From an uncultured Anaerobiospirillum sp. (lineage in GTDB: Bacteria; Pseudomonadota; Gammaproteobacteria; Enterobacterales; Succinivibrionaceae), in NCBI GenBank assembly GCA_944389615.1, contig CALXNA010000024.1, forward strand, positions 1 to 50,178: a stretch of DNA of 50,178 bases, read 5' to 3'. Under the pieces are notes generated by a model. That model worked only from the letters and a program-made list of their open reading frames with translations, had not been told where the DNA came from and ran no database searches. Below, piece by piece: positions 1-8,008 of the stretch; the stretch's first letter is position 1; every line of letters starts with the position of its first letter. The translations under genes were made by a program, and so were the position numbers.

Positions 1-142
1 GCCAGTATCTATCTGGCTTGGCGCGCAGTCGGCGTGACCTGCGCAGACCCCAAACCTAGCTCAAAATGGGGGCTGCGGAGCGGGTTTTACTCCATGGTGG
101 GGTACTGTGGCCCAGCCCGCGCCGGAAGGCGGCGGGCCGGGC

Positions 143-166
143 GTGCGCTCTTGCGCGAGAGCGCAC
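143..166. terminator. Hairpin downstream of pepD
   Basis: A perfect 9-bp stem (GTGCGCTCT paired with AGAGCGCAC) lies about 30 bases beyond the pepD stop on the minus strand. It has no T-run on either side, so it is only a possible transcription end or mRNA-stabilising hairpin. The rest of the first 194 bases is GC-rich and shows no gene. Confidence 0.3.
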
Positions 167-194
167 GGCGGAGCTCGTTAGGGCGCGATTGCTC

Positions 195-1688
195 TTAGAG
201 CTCGGCTAAGGTGGCGCGCAGGATCTGGTAGACCTGCTTGGTGTGCTCAACGGAGCAGAACTCGTCCGGCGAGTGGGCGTTGCGCACGGTAGGTCCCAAG
301 GACACCATCTGCAGGTCTGGGTTGGCCTTAGCAAAGTAGCCGGTCTCAAGGCCGGCGTGGATCGAGGTAACCCCGATGTCGAGCTGGGCCTGCTCCTTGT
401 AGTGGCGCGTGAGGATGTCAATTAAGCGGTTGCTCTTGGGTGAAGTCCAGCCAAAGGAGCGGCCGGTGAAGCCGACGTCGACGTTATCGAGCAGCGAGCA
501 GATGCAGTCTAACTTGTCGATGACGTCGTCTAAGCCGTGATCCTTGAGCGAGCGGGCCAATAAGGCGATGGCGATGGTATCTTGCTTGGTGCGTACCATC
601 GAGAGGTTGCACGAGGTCTCGACTACGCCGTCGTAGTCGTGCGACATGCGGATCACGCCGTTCGGCAGCGCGCGCAAGAAGGAGATCAGGTTCTGCGAGC
701 TGGTATAGGACAGCGCGGTTGGCTGCAGCGGGCAGGTGCCTAAGATCAGGTGCATGTCCGGATCGGTGTCAGCATAGAGCTCTTGGTAGCGCACCATCGC
801 AGCGCTGGCGGCAGCCTTGAACTCATCGAAGGTGTTGCTCGGCACCGCGAGCTCCACATAGGCGCTCGATGGGATCGAGTTGCGGATCTCGCCGCCTTGG
901 AACTTCTGGATGAAGAAGTCGTTGGTGTCGGAGACCTCGGCTAAGATGCCGCACATGATGTCGATGGCATTGCCACGGTTTAAGTGGATCTCACTGCCGG
1001 AGTGCCCGCCGGTAAGTCCCGTTAAGTTCAGCACGATCGGCACGCAGTCGACCACCTTGACCAGCTCGGGGGTAAAGGTGATGTTGGCGTTGATGGAACC
1101 GGCGCAGCCGACAAACAAGGTGTCAAACTCCTCGGAGTCGAGGTTGATGAGGTAGTCGCCTTGTAAGTACTCGTGGTCGAGGCTTTGAGCACCCTTCATG
1201 GTGCTCTCCTCTTCGACGGTGAAGATAGCCGTGAGCGGGCCATGGCTTAACTCGTCATCGCCTAAGAGCGCCAAGATCAAGGCTACGCCTAAGCCATCGT
1301 CGGCACCCAAGGTGGTGTTGGTGGCCGTGATGTAAGGCCCGGCGCACACCGCAAGGGTCGCAGCATCGGCACCTGAGTCATCAGCCGTGAGGACGCGTGG
1401 GGCGATTGGGGTCGTGACGAAGTCATGCTCGCAGCCTGCGCGTGCGACCGGCACCATGTCCATATGGGCCTGTAAGATCACGACCGGGCTGTGCTCATGG
1501 CCGGGGGTGGCCTTCTTCTTGACGATGACATTGCCTTGGTCTTCTAACTCGAACTCAAGGCCATGCTCGCGGGCAAAGGAGATGATGTACTTGGCGATAC
1601 CCCGCTCATGTCCTGAAGGGTGTGGGATCGCACAGATGTTTTGGAAGTGGCTGAATACCGCTTGTGGAGCTAGATCTTTGATTTCCAT
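195..1688 (-). CDS. pepD: Aminoacyl-histidine dipeptidase (peptidase D, M20 family)
   Basis: Cytosolic zinc dipeptidase that cleaves Xaa-His and other unblocked dipeptides, supplying amino acids from peptides. The M20C pattern is clear from start to end: QAHMDMVP (first metal ligand His), TTLGADDG (bridging Asp), VEEEST (catalytic/metal Glu pair), LDSEE, GGHSGSEIH in the lid domain, and near the C-terminus GLETGYF and GPTVRNAHSPDE, which carry the last metal ligand. About 497 residues, close to the 485 of E. coli PepD. The ATG two codons inside the longest frame (which opens with two TTG codons) is taken as start; no strong ribosome binding site is visible. Single-gene unit, the first gene on the minus strand here. 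Confidence 0.95.
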   Translation of the reverse strand: MEIKDLAPQAVFSHFQNICAIPHPSGHERGIAKYIISFAREHGLEFELEDQGNVIVKKKATPGHEHSPVVILQAHMDMVPVARAGCEHDFVTTPIAPRVLTADDSGADAATLAVCAGPYITATNTTLGADDGLGVALILALLGDDELSHGPLTAIFTVEEESTMKGAQSLDHEYLQGDYLINLDSEEFDTLFVGCAGSINANITFTPELVKVVDCVPIVLNLTGLTGGHSGSEIHLNRGNAIDIMCGILAEVSDTNDFFIQKFQGGEIRNSIPSSAYVELAVPSNTFDEFKAAASAAMVRYQELYADTDPDMHLILGTCPLQPTALSYTSSQNLISFLRALPNGVIRMSHDYDGVVETSCNLSMVRTKQDTIAIALLARSLKDHGLDDVIDKLDCICSLLDNVDVGFTGRSFGWTSPKSNRLIDILTRHYKEQAQLDIGVTSIHAGLETGYFAKANPDLQMVSLGPTVRNAHSPDEFCSVEHTKQVYQILRATLAEL

Positions 1689-1824
1689 CAACAATAGGCC
1701 GACCTGAGGTCAGCATCCTCCCGCAGTGATTACCCTCTCCGGGCAATACATTGAAAAATCTGGGCGCGCAATCCCTTGACCTTTAGGTCGTGGGTCAAGC
1801 ACCCCAAAATGCTATACTGGCTGT

Positions 1825-1896
1825 GTGACCGCAGCTATTAATATCCTTCACGAAGAATATGCGGCTGTGGCAGTAGGGTGGCGACCGGCACCCTAG
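1825..1896 (+). pseudogene. tnpB: C-terminal remnant of TnpB
   Basis: In the plus frame that ends at the TAG at 1894 the last 23 codons read VTAAINILHEEYAAVAVG and a short tail. This matches the conserved C-terminal end of IS200/IS605 TnpB proteins (the DRD-x-NAAINIL segment of the RuvC/zinc-ribbon region). The rest of the roughly 400-codon gene is absent: the same frame meets a stop at 1777 and joins directly to the left-end hairpin. No active nuclease can be made from it. The overlap of this coding tail with the omega-RNA scaffold is the normal arrangement in intact elements. Confidence 0.7.
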
Positions 1897-1991
1897 GGGT
1901 GGGAACGCTCCGAAGTTAAAGCCTGTGGAGAGCTCCCAGAGTTCGCTGAAGCAGCAATAAGCCCATCAGCTTTAGCTGATGGGTAGTTCAC
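1860..1991 (+). ncRNA. Omega-RNA (TnpB guide RNA scaffold), orphan
   Basis: The segment overlaps the tnpB 3' end and runs to the right end of the element. It shows the features usual for IS605-type omega-RNA: a GCCTGTGGAGAG segment near 1921-1932, a CTGAAGCAG-type linker near 1946-1954, the terminal hairpin at 1962-1983 and the closing TAGTTCAC. In active systems the bases right after that terminus form the guide; here the following DNA begins GCGCAAAACAAAGTGTCC at 1992. Without a local TnpB it could act only with a protein made elsewhere, or be inert. Exact 5' end not determinable by eye. Confidence 0.6.
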
Positions 1992-2754
1992 GCGCAAAAC
2001 AAAGTGTCCACCCAAGGCCGTGCCTTAGGTCTTAGCTCCGAGAGCTAAGTATCCATGCCCGAGCGCCGCAAGCGCACTGCCTGCCACCGGCGTACCGCTG
2101 GCCGCGGGTGCCGATCCAGCTGCCTGTTCAGCCGCAGACGCACCGCTCAACTGCAGGCGGTAAGCTGTATTCACAAGCGGCAGACGACCTGCTGCAGGCG
2201 CGAGGCAAGGTGCATTATACGTGAGTTTTGCGCACGCAAAAGGGGCAGTGCGTCCCAAAGTAAGTGCATCTTTCGTAGGTGGCGCGCGGCGGCCGCCGCG
2301 CGCCCGTGTAGCTAGGCGCAAAGCGGGCCTTCACGCTGCGCGTGCACGTATGCTTCTTGGGCGGTGAGGGCTAAGTTAGACCCTCCTTAGCAGCTGACAA
2401 ATCGTTGCAGCTGGCCTTGCGCCGCCTGCGGCCGTGCTCTAAGTTAGGGTGGAACCGAGCAGGAAAATGCGCACAAAGTGAGAGCAGGGTAGGCTTTGAC
2501 ACCTCAATGAATTGAGGTCATCGGTCGATAAAATAGAGAGGAAGGTGGCAAACCGTCCTCGTTAGACACAAACAAGTAATGCTGGTGTCCGCTTGCGCTT
2601 GAGGTGCACCGCAGTAAGGTGCTGCGGGGTGCATCGGTGGCTTAGGTTGAGCTCAAACCAACATGCTGGGGCCAACCCCTCAGGCATGCTGGCAACAATG
2701 TAAATGCGGCTACAGCGACGCTGCAGGCCGTGGCTAGGCCGGGAGGGGGCTACT
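1992..2754. other. Gene-poor stretch with palindromes
   Basis: No convincing gene is seen between the element and the lipoprotein gene. Two palindromes stand out: CTTAGCTC/GAGCTAAG at 2031-2049 (8-bp stem, 3-base loop) and ACCTCAATGAATTGAGGT at 2501-2518 with flanking TGA/TCA that lengthens it. The latter looks more like a protein-binding palindrome than a terminator. The remainder is GC-rich with short open frames on both strands that lack ribosome binding sites and protein-like composition. Confidence 0.4.
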
Positions 2755-3231
2755 ATGACTTATCTCAAATCGTTAATACATCAAGGTCGTTTGGTCATGT
2801 TGGTCGTGGTGGCGCTGCTCTTAAGCTGCATGACAACCAGCTGCGGCAACTTAGATGACCCTTACGTGGGGACGTGGATGGGACTTGCGGAGATCGGCGG
2901 CGGCAACTCGAAGCTCTACGAGTACGAAATCAAGGCCGATGGCGACGGCAACTACTCCATCAGCGTGGTGCAGTACGACTACGATGTGAGCGTCAACCAT
3001 GCCCAAGCGGTTTGGCGGGCGACCTCGCCGCACTACTTTGTGGGCCAGCTCACCCCGCGCGGTGACCTCAGCACCACCATCGGCGTGATCCGCTCAGATC
3101 CGAGCAACTTCCGTCTGATCTACGGCAACATCTTCTTGACCCGTAAGGCCAAGAACACCGAGGTCAAGTTGAAGTATGTCATCAGAGAAGAGGTCGAGAA
3201 GCGCTATCCGGGCATCAAAGTCTTCGACTAA
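2755..3231 (+). CDS. Small putative lipoprotein
   Basis: A 158-residue protein of unknown function. It starts at the ATG following GGGAGGGGGCTACT, a strong ribosome binding site that excludes the longer upstream frame. The N-terminus has a short positive region, a hydrophobic core (LVMLVVVALLLSC) and two cysteines (LLSC and TTSCG), either of which could be the lipidated Cys of a type II signal peptide. The mature part opens with DDPYVGTWMG and is rich in Tyr, Asp and beta-prone residues, resembling small lipocalin-like or domain-of-unknown-function lipoproteins, but no family is recognised with certainty. It stands alone; no partner gene is adjacent. Confidence 0.7.
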   Translation: MTYLKSLIHQGRLVMLVVVALLLSCMTTSCGNLDDPYVGTWMGLAEIGGGNSKLYEYEIKADGDGNYSISVVQYDYDVSVNHAQAVWRATSPHYFVGQLTPRGDLSTTIGVIRSDPSNFRLIYGNIFLTRKAKNTEVKLKYVIREEVEKRYPGIKVFD

Positions 3232-3502
3232 GCGCGCAGGCAGCCAGCGCGTGCAGCTGCGCGCGGCCTGCACTCAGGGCGTTAGCGGTAAGGAAGCTTG
3301 CCGCTCACGCCTGTTTTTTGCCCGGAGCAGATGCCAGCGGTGGGGCTCGGGATGGCGCGGAGCGGGCGGCAGGCCCGCGGCAGGGCCGGAGTGGGGGCGC
3401 TAGAAACGCGCAAGCCTCGGGCGCAGGCTCGAGGCTTGTGAGCCGTCCAAGCTGCGGGAGGAGCGCAGCTCGGTTACGGCGGGGAAATGGCCCTAGTGGG
3501 GC

Positions 3503-3985
3503 TTAGTCGAAGGTGCTGTCGTCGTTGAAGGCCGCATCATCGCGCAGAATGCTGGCCGCATGGGCAGCAAAGTCAGCCGAGGTCGGCTTGCGCTTGCTGG
3601 CAGCTTGGGTCGCCTGCACTTGTTGGGCGTCAGCGTCCTTAGCGACGCGACGGCGTTTAGGTGGCTTAGGGATGAAGACCAAGCGCTGTGGGCCGTCGGT
3701 GCGGTACACCGAGAAGCGCTTTAAGCCTGGGTACTGTTTGACGAACTCGTCATAGAATTCGATTAGGCCAAACTTGTCCTTGCCTTGGACCCGCCCGACG
3801 GACGTGGAGCTAACGCGCACCGAGCGCTTCTTGGCGCTGTCCCACTTGTTCTTGTAGGTGCAGACGTAGTAGCCGCGATTGGCATCACCGTTGGCAATCA
3901 ACGGAGGCAGATTTGGAACTTTAGGCTGATTATCAGGAATCATGTGTAACTCGGCGCTTGGCCTAAGCAAGCTTAGGTTGGACAC
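3503..3985 (-). CDS. Orphan protein resembling the N-terminus of an IS4/IS1634-type transposase
   Basis: A 160-residue protein. Its central part (GYYVCTYKNKWDSAKKRS, then VGRVQGKDKFGLIEFYDEF) resembles the N-terminal region found before the DDE catalytic domain in IS1634/IS4-like transposases, where a line of the type 'Y-V-x-x-x-x-W-D-x-x-K-K-R-S ... VG-x-x-x-G' is common. Residues 105-160 are a basic, then Ala/Asp-rich tail that does not look catalytic. No DDE domain follows, so this is either a decayed transposase or a domesticated DNA-binding fragment. The GTG start sits just after AGGAGG (spacing short); an ATG 14 codons further in is the alternative. Similarity is from memory of family patterns and is uncertain. 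Confidence 0.5.
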   Translation of the reverse strand: MSNLSLLRPSAELHMIPDNQPKVPNLPPLIANGDANRGYYVCTYKNKWDSAKKRSVRVSSTSVGRVQGKDKFGLIEFYDEFVKQYPGLKRFSVYRTDGPQRLVFIPKPPKRRRVAKDADAQQVQATQAASKRKPTSADFAAHAASILRDDAAFNDDSTFD

Positions 3986-4962
3986 CGCCTCCTAGTTAAC
4001 GTGGCAGCGCAGGCGAACCGGCGCTCCCTCAAATAGCGGGCTTATGAGCAAAGCCACGTATGACCCGATCCTAATAGGGGCAGCTTAGCGTGAGCTTAGC
4101 TGACGTGACCTTAGCTTGCTCAAAGCACAAAACTGGTAGTCAGTACGGTCAGGTGACGCAAGCAGGGCTTGAGCACGGCTCAAGCAAGAAGGTGCGTGCT
4201 GAGCGTGCTGACGTGACTCCTACGGTGATGGCGCCTGAACACGGTTTGAGCTACGTGCCCGGAAGGCCTGCCATCTAGCTTCAACAAACTGATGCAACAA
4301 GGTGCGCAAGCGCTTGCGCAGCGCAGGGACGGCGCAAACCAAGCGTGCTGTTGAACTGCACTAGGTGCAAAAGACGCGCCTTGTCTTCTTGCAGGGGCGG
4401 CCTTGTTACCTCAGGCTTTTACCTTTTTTATCACATCTTATACCAATCTTAACGACACTTTTGCTGCGAGCTTGAATCGTTTCCTCGCACTTGGCACGCA
4501 CCGCTATCGGCTTGGCGCCGTCCCCGCGCTCTGAAAATTAATTTCACGCCCTACGGTGGCGCACTAGTGCACCGCAGAGCGCGCATGAGTGCACCGCGAG
4601 GTTCTAGGCGGGTGCTCGGCGGGCGCCCGCGTCCACCGTGGGCCGCCCTGCGCCGCTCTGTCCCACGCGGGGCAAATTTTTGACGGCCTGTCAAATTTCC
4701 CAACCGGCAGGCCGAGCGCGGCACCGGGGCCGAGCGCAAGCGTTTGCGCTAGCGACCACAGCGCTCTGCCTGTAACTTTGTAACGTGGGAGCGCGTAGTA
4801 AGTTGCGGAAAAGAAAAAGCCTATTATTAGTTGGAGTGTGATGCCACGATACCAGAGCGCTCCTGCGTAGCCGCAGGAGGTGAGTTTTGGCAGGATACGG
4901 TGGGCTTATGGTCAGTTATCGGCGCGCGGAGATTGCGGCCGCCTTGGCGCAGGCGGGGATAA
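3986..4962. other. Gene-poor region before the fabH-like remnant
   Basis: No credible gene. The segment 4060-4270 repeats short words such as GCTGACGTGAC, and 4425-4480 is locally AT-rich. A symmetric GCGCAAGCGTTTGCGC at 4735-4750 resembles a LacI-family operator core, like two sites found upstream of ahpC. A strong hairpin CTCCTGCG/CGCAGGAG occupies 4860-4879. The region probably includes the eroded 5' half of the ketoacyl synthase gene. Confidence 0.4.
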
Positions 4963-5484
4963 GGCCATGGCTATCAGTGCCTCTCCTTCCACCACGGCAT
5001 CAAGAACGCTTGGCGCCGCGCCGACCGCTATCAAATGACTGATGGCAGCATCATGGACTTGCAGGGCGCAAGCTGTGGCACCTATATGGACGGGGTTGCC
5101 GTCAGCACCTTTGCGCAGGTCAAGGTCTGTGATGAGATCGCGTGTCATATGGGCCCGACCTTCGCGCAGGACTTTGACTACTACGTATTCCACCAAGCCA
5201 ACCAAAGCATCTTAAATGCGATTGCCGCCAAGCTGAGCCTTGCATCGGATCAGGTGCCAAGCTCCTTGGCCCACTTTGGCAACACCTATTGCGCCAGCGC
5301 CATCCTGACCATCTGCGACCAGCTCTGCTCCAAGCAGGGGCCGCTCCACCTCTTCAACGCTAGCTACGGCGTCGGCCTTGCGTGGGGCTTTGTCGATCTG
5401 GTGGTACCGGCTGAAGTCATCTGTCCGATTGTCGCCACCGAGCACCGCTTTGACGAGCACTTCCTCAAGCCGCTTACTGACTGA
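4963..5484 (+). pseudogene. Truncated 3-oxoacyl-ACP synthase III (FabH-like), C-terminal part
   Basis: The frame encodes the C-terminal half of a thiolase-fold ketoacyl synthase III. Recognisable blocks are SFHHGIKNAW, TYMDGVAVSTFAQVKV, then YYVFHQANQSILNAIAAKL (catalytic His in FHQAN), SLAHFGNTYCASA (catalytic Asn in FGNT) and NASYGVGLAWGFVDL near the end. The N-terminal half with the active-site Cys is missing; a TAA lies at 4960 in this frame and no start with a ribosome binding site precedes the conserved part. The first ATG (5035) would give a 149-residue fragment that cannot condense acyl groups. It is convergent with ybhR and appears to be a dying gene. Confidence 0.75.
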
Positions 5485-5495
5485 GTTTGCTCTTA

Positions 5496-6620
5496 TTATC
5501 CCAGTTTGCCTTTGAAGAGCCAGACGGCGCTGCCCATGGTGAGGGCGCCCAGTCCCACTAAGGGCAGCAGCAGGTGGCTGACCTGCATAAAGGTCTGGCC
5601 TTCAAGGTAGATGCGGTGCAGGGCCTCCAAGCCGTAAAAGTACGGGTTGATCAGGGTGATGATCTGCATGAACTCGGGCATGGCGCTGCGCGGGGTAATC
5701 AGGCCCGAGAGGATGATGCTCGGCAGCACGATGGTAAAGGAGATCACCACTGACTGCTGGGCGGTGCGCGCTAAGGCCGAAATCGCAAGGCCGATGCCGA
5801 CCGTGCATAGGCTGAAGATGGTGATGACCGCGAGCAAGGCGCCGAAGTTGCCGTTGAAGGGGATATCAAACCACAGAAGGCAGATCAAGAAGAGCACCAA
5901 GCCTTGGCTGACGGCGATGACGGTCGGCGGTAGGGCCTTGCCAATCAAGATCTCCACCGGTGATAGCGGGGACATCAGCATCATGTCAAAGGTGCCGTCT
6001 TCGCGCTCGCGGCTGACTGAGAGCGAGGCCAACATCATGACTTGGATCATCGAGAGCGCGAGGATCATGCCGGTCATGAGGCCAAAGCGCGTGATGTTGT
6101 TGGGATTGTACAGGTAGCGGAAGTTCACGCTCACGGCGCTGGGACTTGAGTAGGTGCCGCTGGTGCTGCTGCTGGCATAGCGCTGCTTTTGCTCGTTGTT
6201 GTAGTCGGTCACGATGTTCTGCACATAGCCCATGGCGGTGTTGGCCGAGGCGGTATTGCGCGCGTCGGTGGCAAGGTAGATCGTACGCGTGTGGGTGAAG
6301 TCGCCGCCGATGTAGATGCCGACTAAGCCTTGGCCTGCGTCCAAGCTCTGCTTAAAGCATTGCTCGCTGACGCAGTACTGCGTCAAGTTAAAGGTGCCAT
6401 TGTGGTTGATGCGCTGCACGATGGCGCTCGCGTCCGGGTCAAAGCTGTCTTGGTACAGGATATAGGGGACGCTCTCGAGGTTGAAGCTCGCGCCATAGCC
6501 AAAGAGGATGGACTGGATGATGATGGGCAAGATCAAGATCTTGCGCGAGCCCTTGTCCATCAAGATGACCACGAACTCCTTGTAAATCAGGGCCAAGAGG
6601 CGCGTCAGCGGCGAAATCAT
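5496..6620 (-). CDS. ybhR: ABC-2 type transporter permease, YbhR-like
   Basis: Inner-membrane permease of 374 residues, last gene of a four-gene exporter operon. It has an N-terminal membrane segment after KEFVVILMDKGSRKILILP, a large periplasmic domain (about residues 45-170), and a C-terminal set of five to six membrane segments with the ABC-2 signature region SREREDGTFDMMLMSPLSPVE. The chosen ATG overlaps the stop of the upstream permease gene by four bases (ATGA), indicating translational coupling and excluding a 39-codon longer frame. In E. coli, YbhG-YbhF-YbhS-YbhR form a membrane-fusion-type ABC exporter linked to drug and cation resistance; the same gene order is seen here. Confidence 0.88.
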   Translation of the reverse strand: MISPLTRLLALIYKEFVVILMDKGSRKILILPIIIQSILFGYGASFNLESVPYILYQDSFDPDASAIVQRINHNGTFNLTQYCVSEQCFKQSLDAGQGLVGIYIGGDFTHTRTIYLATDARNTASANTAMGYVQNIVTDYNNEQKQRYASSSTSGTYSSPSAVSVNFRYLYNPNNITRFGLMTGMILALSMIQVMMLASLSVSREREDGTFDMMLMSPLSPVEILIGKALPPTVIAVSQGLVLFLICLLWFDIPFNGNFGALLAVITIFSLCTVGIGLAISALARTAQQSVVISFTIVLPSIILSGLITPRSAMPEFMQIITLINPYFYGLEALHRIYLEGQTFMQVSHLLLPLVGLGALTMGSAVWLFKGKLG

Positions 6621-8008
6621 AGCTCCTCCCCTTGGTTGACGGGCGCAGGCTTGGCTGCGGCTGCGTTTGCGGCTGCGGCTTGCGGCACGGGCGCAGGTAC
6701 GTAGCGCGTGAAGTGGCGCTTGAGCACGCGATAGCACAAGAGGGTACCGCCTGCGGCAAAGAGCGTGAGGATGGCGAGGTTGGAGAGAATGGTGTCGGTG
6801 CTGCCCCCGGAGAGGATGCAGATCTTCGAGGACTCGACCGCGTAGGTCGGCGGGAAGAGATGGGCGATGGCGCCGATGATCGGGGGGATCGAGCGCAGGT
6901 CGAAGATGGCACCTGAGAGCAAGATCGAGGGCAAGAAGCTCAAGATGATCGCGTACTCGCTCGAGAGGAACTGGTTTTGGGTTACCGCCGAGATGATGAG
7001 GCCGATGAGCACGCTCACATAGAGATAGACCGCCAAGGTAATCAGGTAGAGCAGGGCGCTGCCGCGAAACGGTAGCTCATAGCAGATGAGCGTGGTCAGG
7101 ATGGCCAAGGCCGCGCCTAGGCACGAGAGCACGTAGTAGGGGACGAGCTTGGCGATAAAGAGCTCACCTGCGGTGGCGTTGGTGGCGAGCAGCCCCGCCA
7201 TCGTGCCGCGCTCAAACTCGCGGGCGATCACAATCGAGCTCATAAACGAAGACATCAGGGTGATGATGCCGATGAGCTGCCCGGCCATCAAGTACCACGT
7301 CGACTCGTTGCTCTCGTTGAACCAATTGCGCGTGGTCAGCTGCACCGGCTCATAGGCATGGCCCGTGACCTGCGTGCTGGTGGGCAGCGTGGTGGTGGTT
7401 GTGGTGCTTGGTGCTTGGCCCCCGGTGAGCTCGGTGACGTTGAAGCGGAAGTTGGTGGCACTTTGGGGGTTGATTTGGTTGGTTTGGAGGGCGTGGGCTT
7501 GACTTAAGCTCTGGGCTTGGTTGATGGCTGGGGCGGTGGCAAGGTAGGTGATTTGGCGGCTCAGGCCCTTTTGGGTCGGGCCGCTTAAGAGCACGGCCTC
7601 AAGATAGGAGCGGGCGATGCTGGCTTGCTGGGCGTCGGCGCCATTGATCGTGATCATGATGTCCACCGGCTGGTGGTACATGCTCTGGCTTAAGTTGTTA
7701 GGGAGCATCAAGTAGGCCGAGATCTCATGCTTGATGAGCAGCTCTTGGGCCTGCGCTTGATTGTTGAGCGTGGTGAGCTCGAAGTAGTCGGAGCCTGCTA
7801 AAGCAAAGGCGACCTCGCGCACGATGACGTCATCGAGCTTGGAGCTCACAAGCGCCACGGAAACGGGCTTTACGTCCATGCGAATGCCCGAGCCGTAGAT
7901 GACGACCAGCATCAAGGGCAAGAAGAAGGCCACTAAGAGCACCGATTTGTCGGCGAGGATTTGCTTGAGCTCTTTGAGCATCAAGGTCTTAAGGTGACGG
8001 CTTGCCAT
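6617..8008 (-). CDS. ybhS: ABC-2 type transporter permease, YbhS-like
   Basis: Inner-membrane permease of 463 residues and presumed partner of the YbhR-like protein in a heterodimeric channel. It opens with RHLKTLMLKELKQILADKS followed by a membrane segment, then a long periplasmic region (about 50-240) that is longer than usual because of a Thr/Gln-rich stretch (TTTTTTLPTSTQ), then the ABC-2 core with EFERGTMAGLLATNATAGE and several membrane segments. The C-terminus carries an Ala/Pro-rich tail. The start follows AAGGAGGCAGTC, a strong ribosome binding site inside the 3' end of the ATPase gene (20-bp overlap), so the genes are translationally linked. Confidence 0.88.
   Translation of the reverse strand: MASRHLKTLMLKELKQILADKSVLLVAFFLPLMLVVIYGSGIRMDVKPVSVALVSSKLDDVIVREVAFALAGSDYFELTTLNNQAQAQELLIKHEISAYLMLPNNLSQSMYHQPVDIMITINGADAQQASIARSYLEAVLLSGPTQKGLSRQITYLATAPAINQAQSLSQAHALQTNQINPQSATNFRFNVTELTGGQAPSTTTTTTLPTSTQVTGHAYEPVQLTTRNWFNESNESTWYLMAGQLIGIITLMSSFMSSIVIAREFERGTMAGLLATNATAGELFIAKLVPYYVLSCLGAALAILTTLICYELPFRGSALLYLITLAVYLYVSVLIGLIISAVTQNQFLSSEYAIILSFLPSILLSGAIFDLRSIPPIIGAIAHLFPPTYAVESSKICILSGGSTDTILSNLAILTLFAAGGTLLCYRVLKRHFTRYVPAPVPQAAAANAAAAKPAPVNQGEEL

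Larger units (their letters stand above)
1773..1991 (+). mobile_element. Miniature IS200/IS605-type element remnant
   Basis: Two similar imperfect palindromes with the same central CTTTAG frame a ~220-bp segment: 1773-1794 (CCCTTGACC ... GGTCGTGGG) on the left and 1962-1983 (CCCATCAGC ... GCTGATGGG) on the right. The right one is followed by TAGTTCAC, the usual right-end terminus of many tnpB-carrying IS200/IS605 elements. Subterminal hairpins instead of inverted repeats are the hallmark of this family. Between them only the last codons of tnpB and its omega-RNA region survive; no tnpA is present. A possible left cleavage site (GATTAC, 1728-1733) is a guess. The element lies in the gap between pepD and the lipoprotein gene. 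Confidence 0.7.

Noticed and set aside
1840..1991. 6S RNA, tmRNA or RNase P RNA
   Set aside because: None of their conserved blocks is present; the tnpB tail and TAGTTCAC end identify an IS200/IS605 right end instead.
2025..2321. Overlapping short frames on both strands
   Set aside because: GC-driven open frames with no ribosome binding site, no start context and no protein-like pattern.
4090..4278. 62-codon plus-strand frame
   Set aside because: Built on short DNA word repeats (GCTGACGTGAC); no ribosome binding site; composition unlike neighbours.
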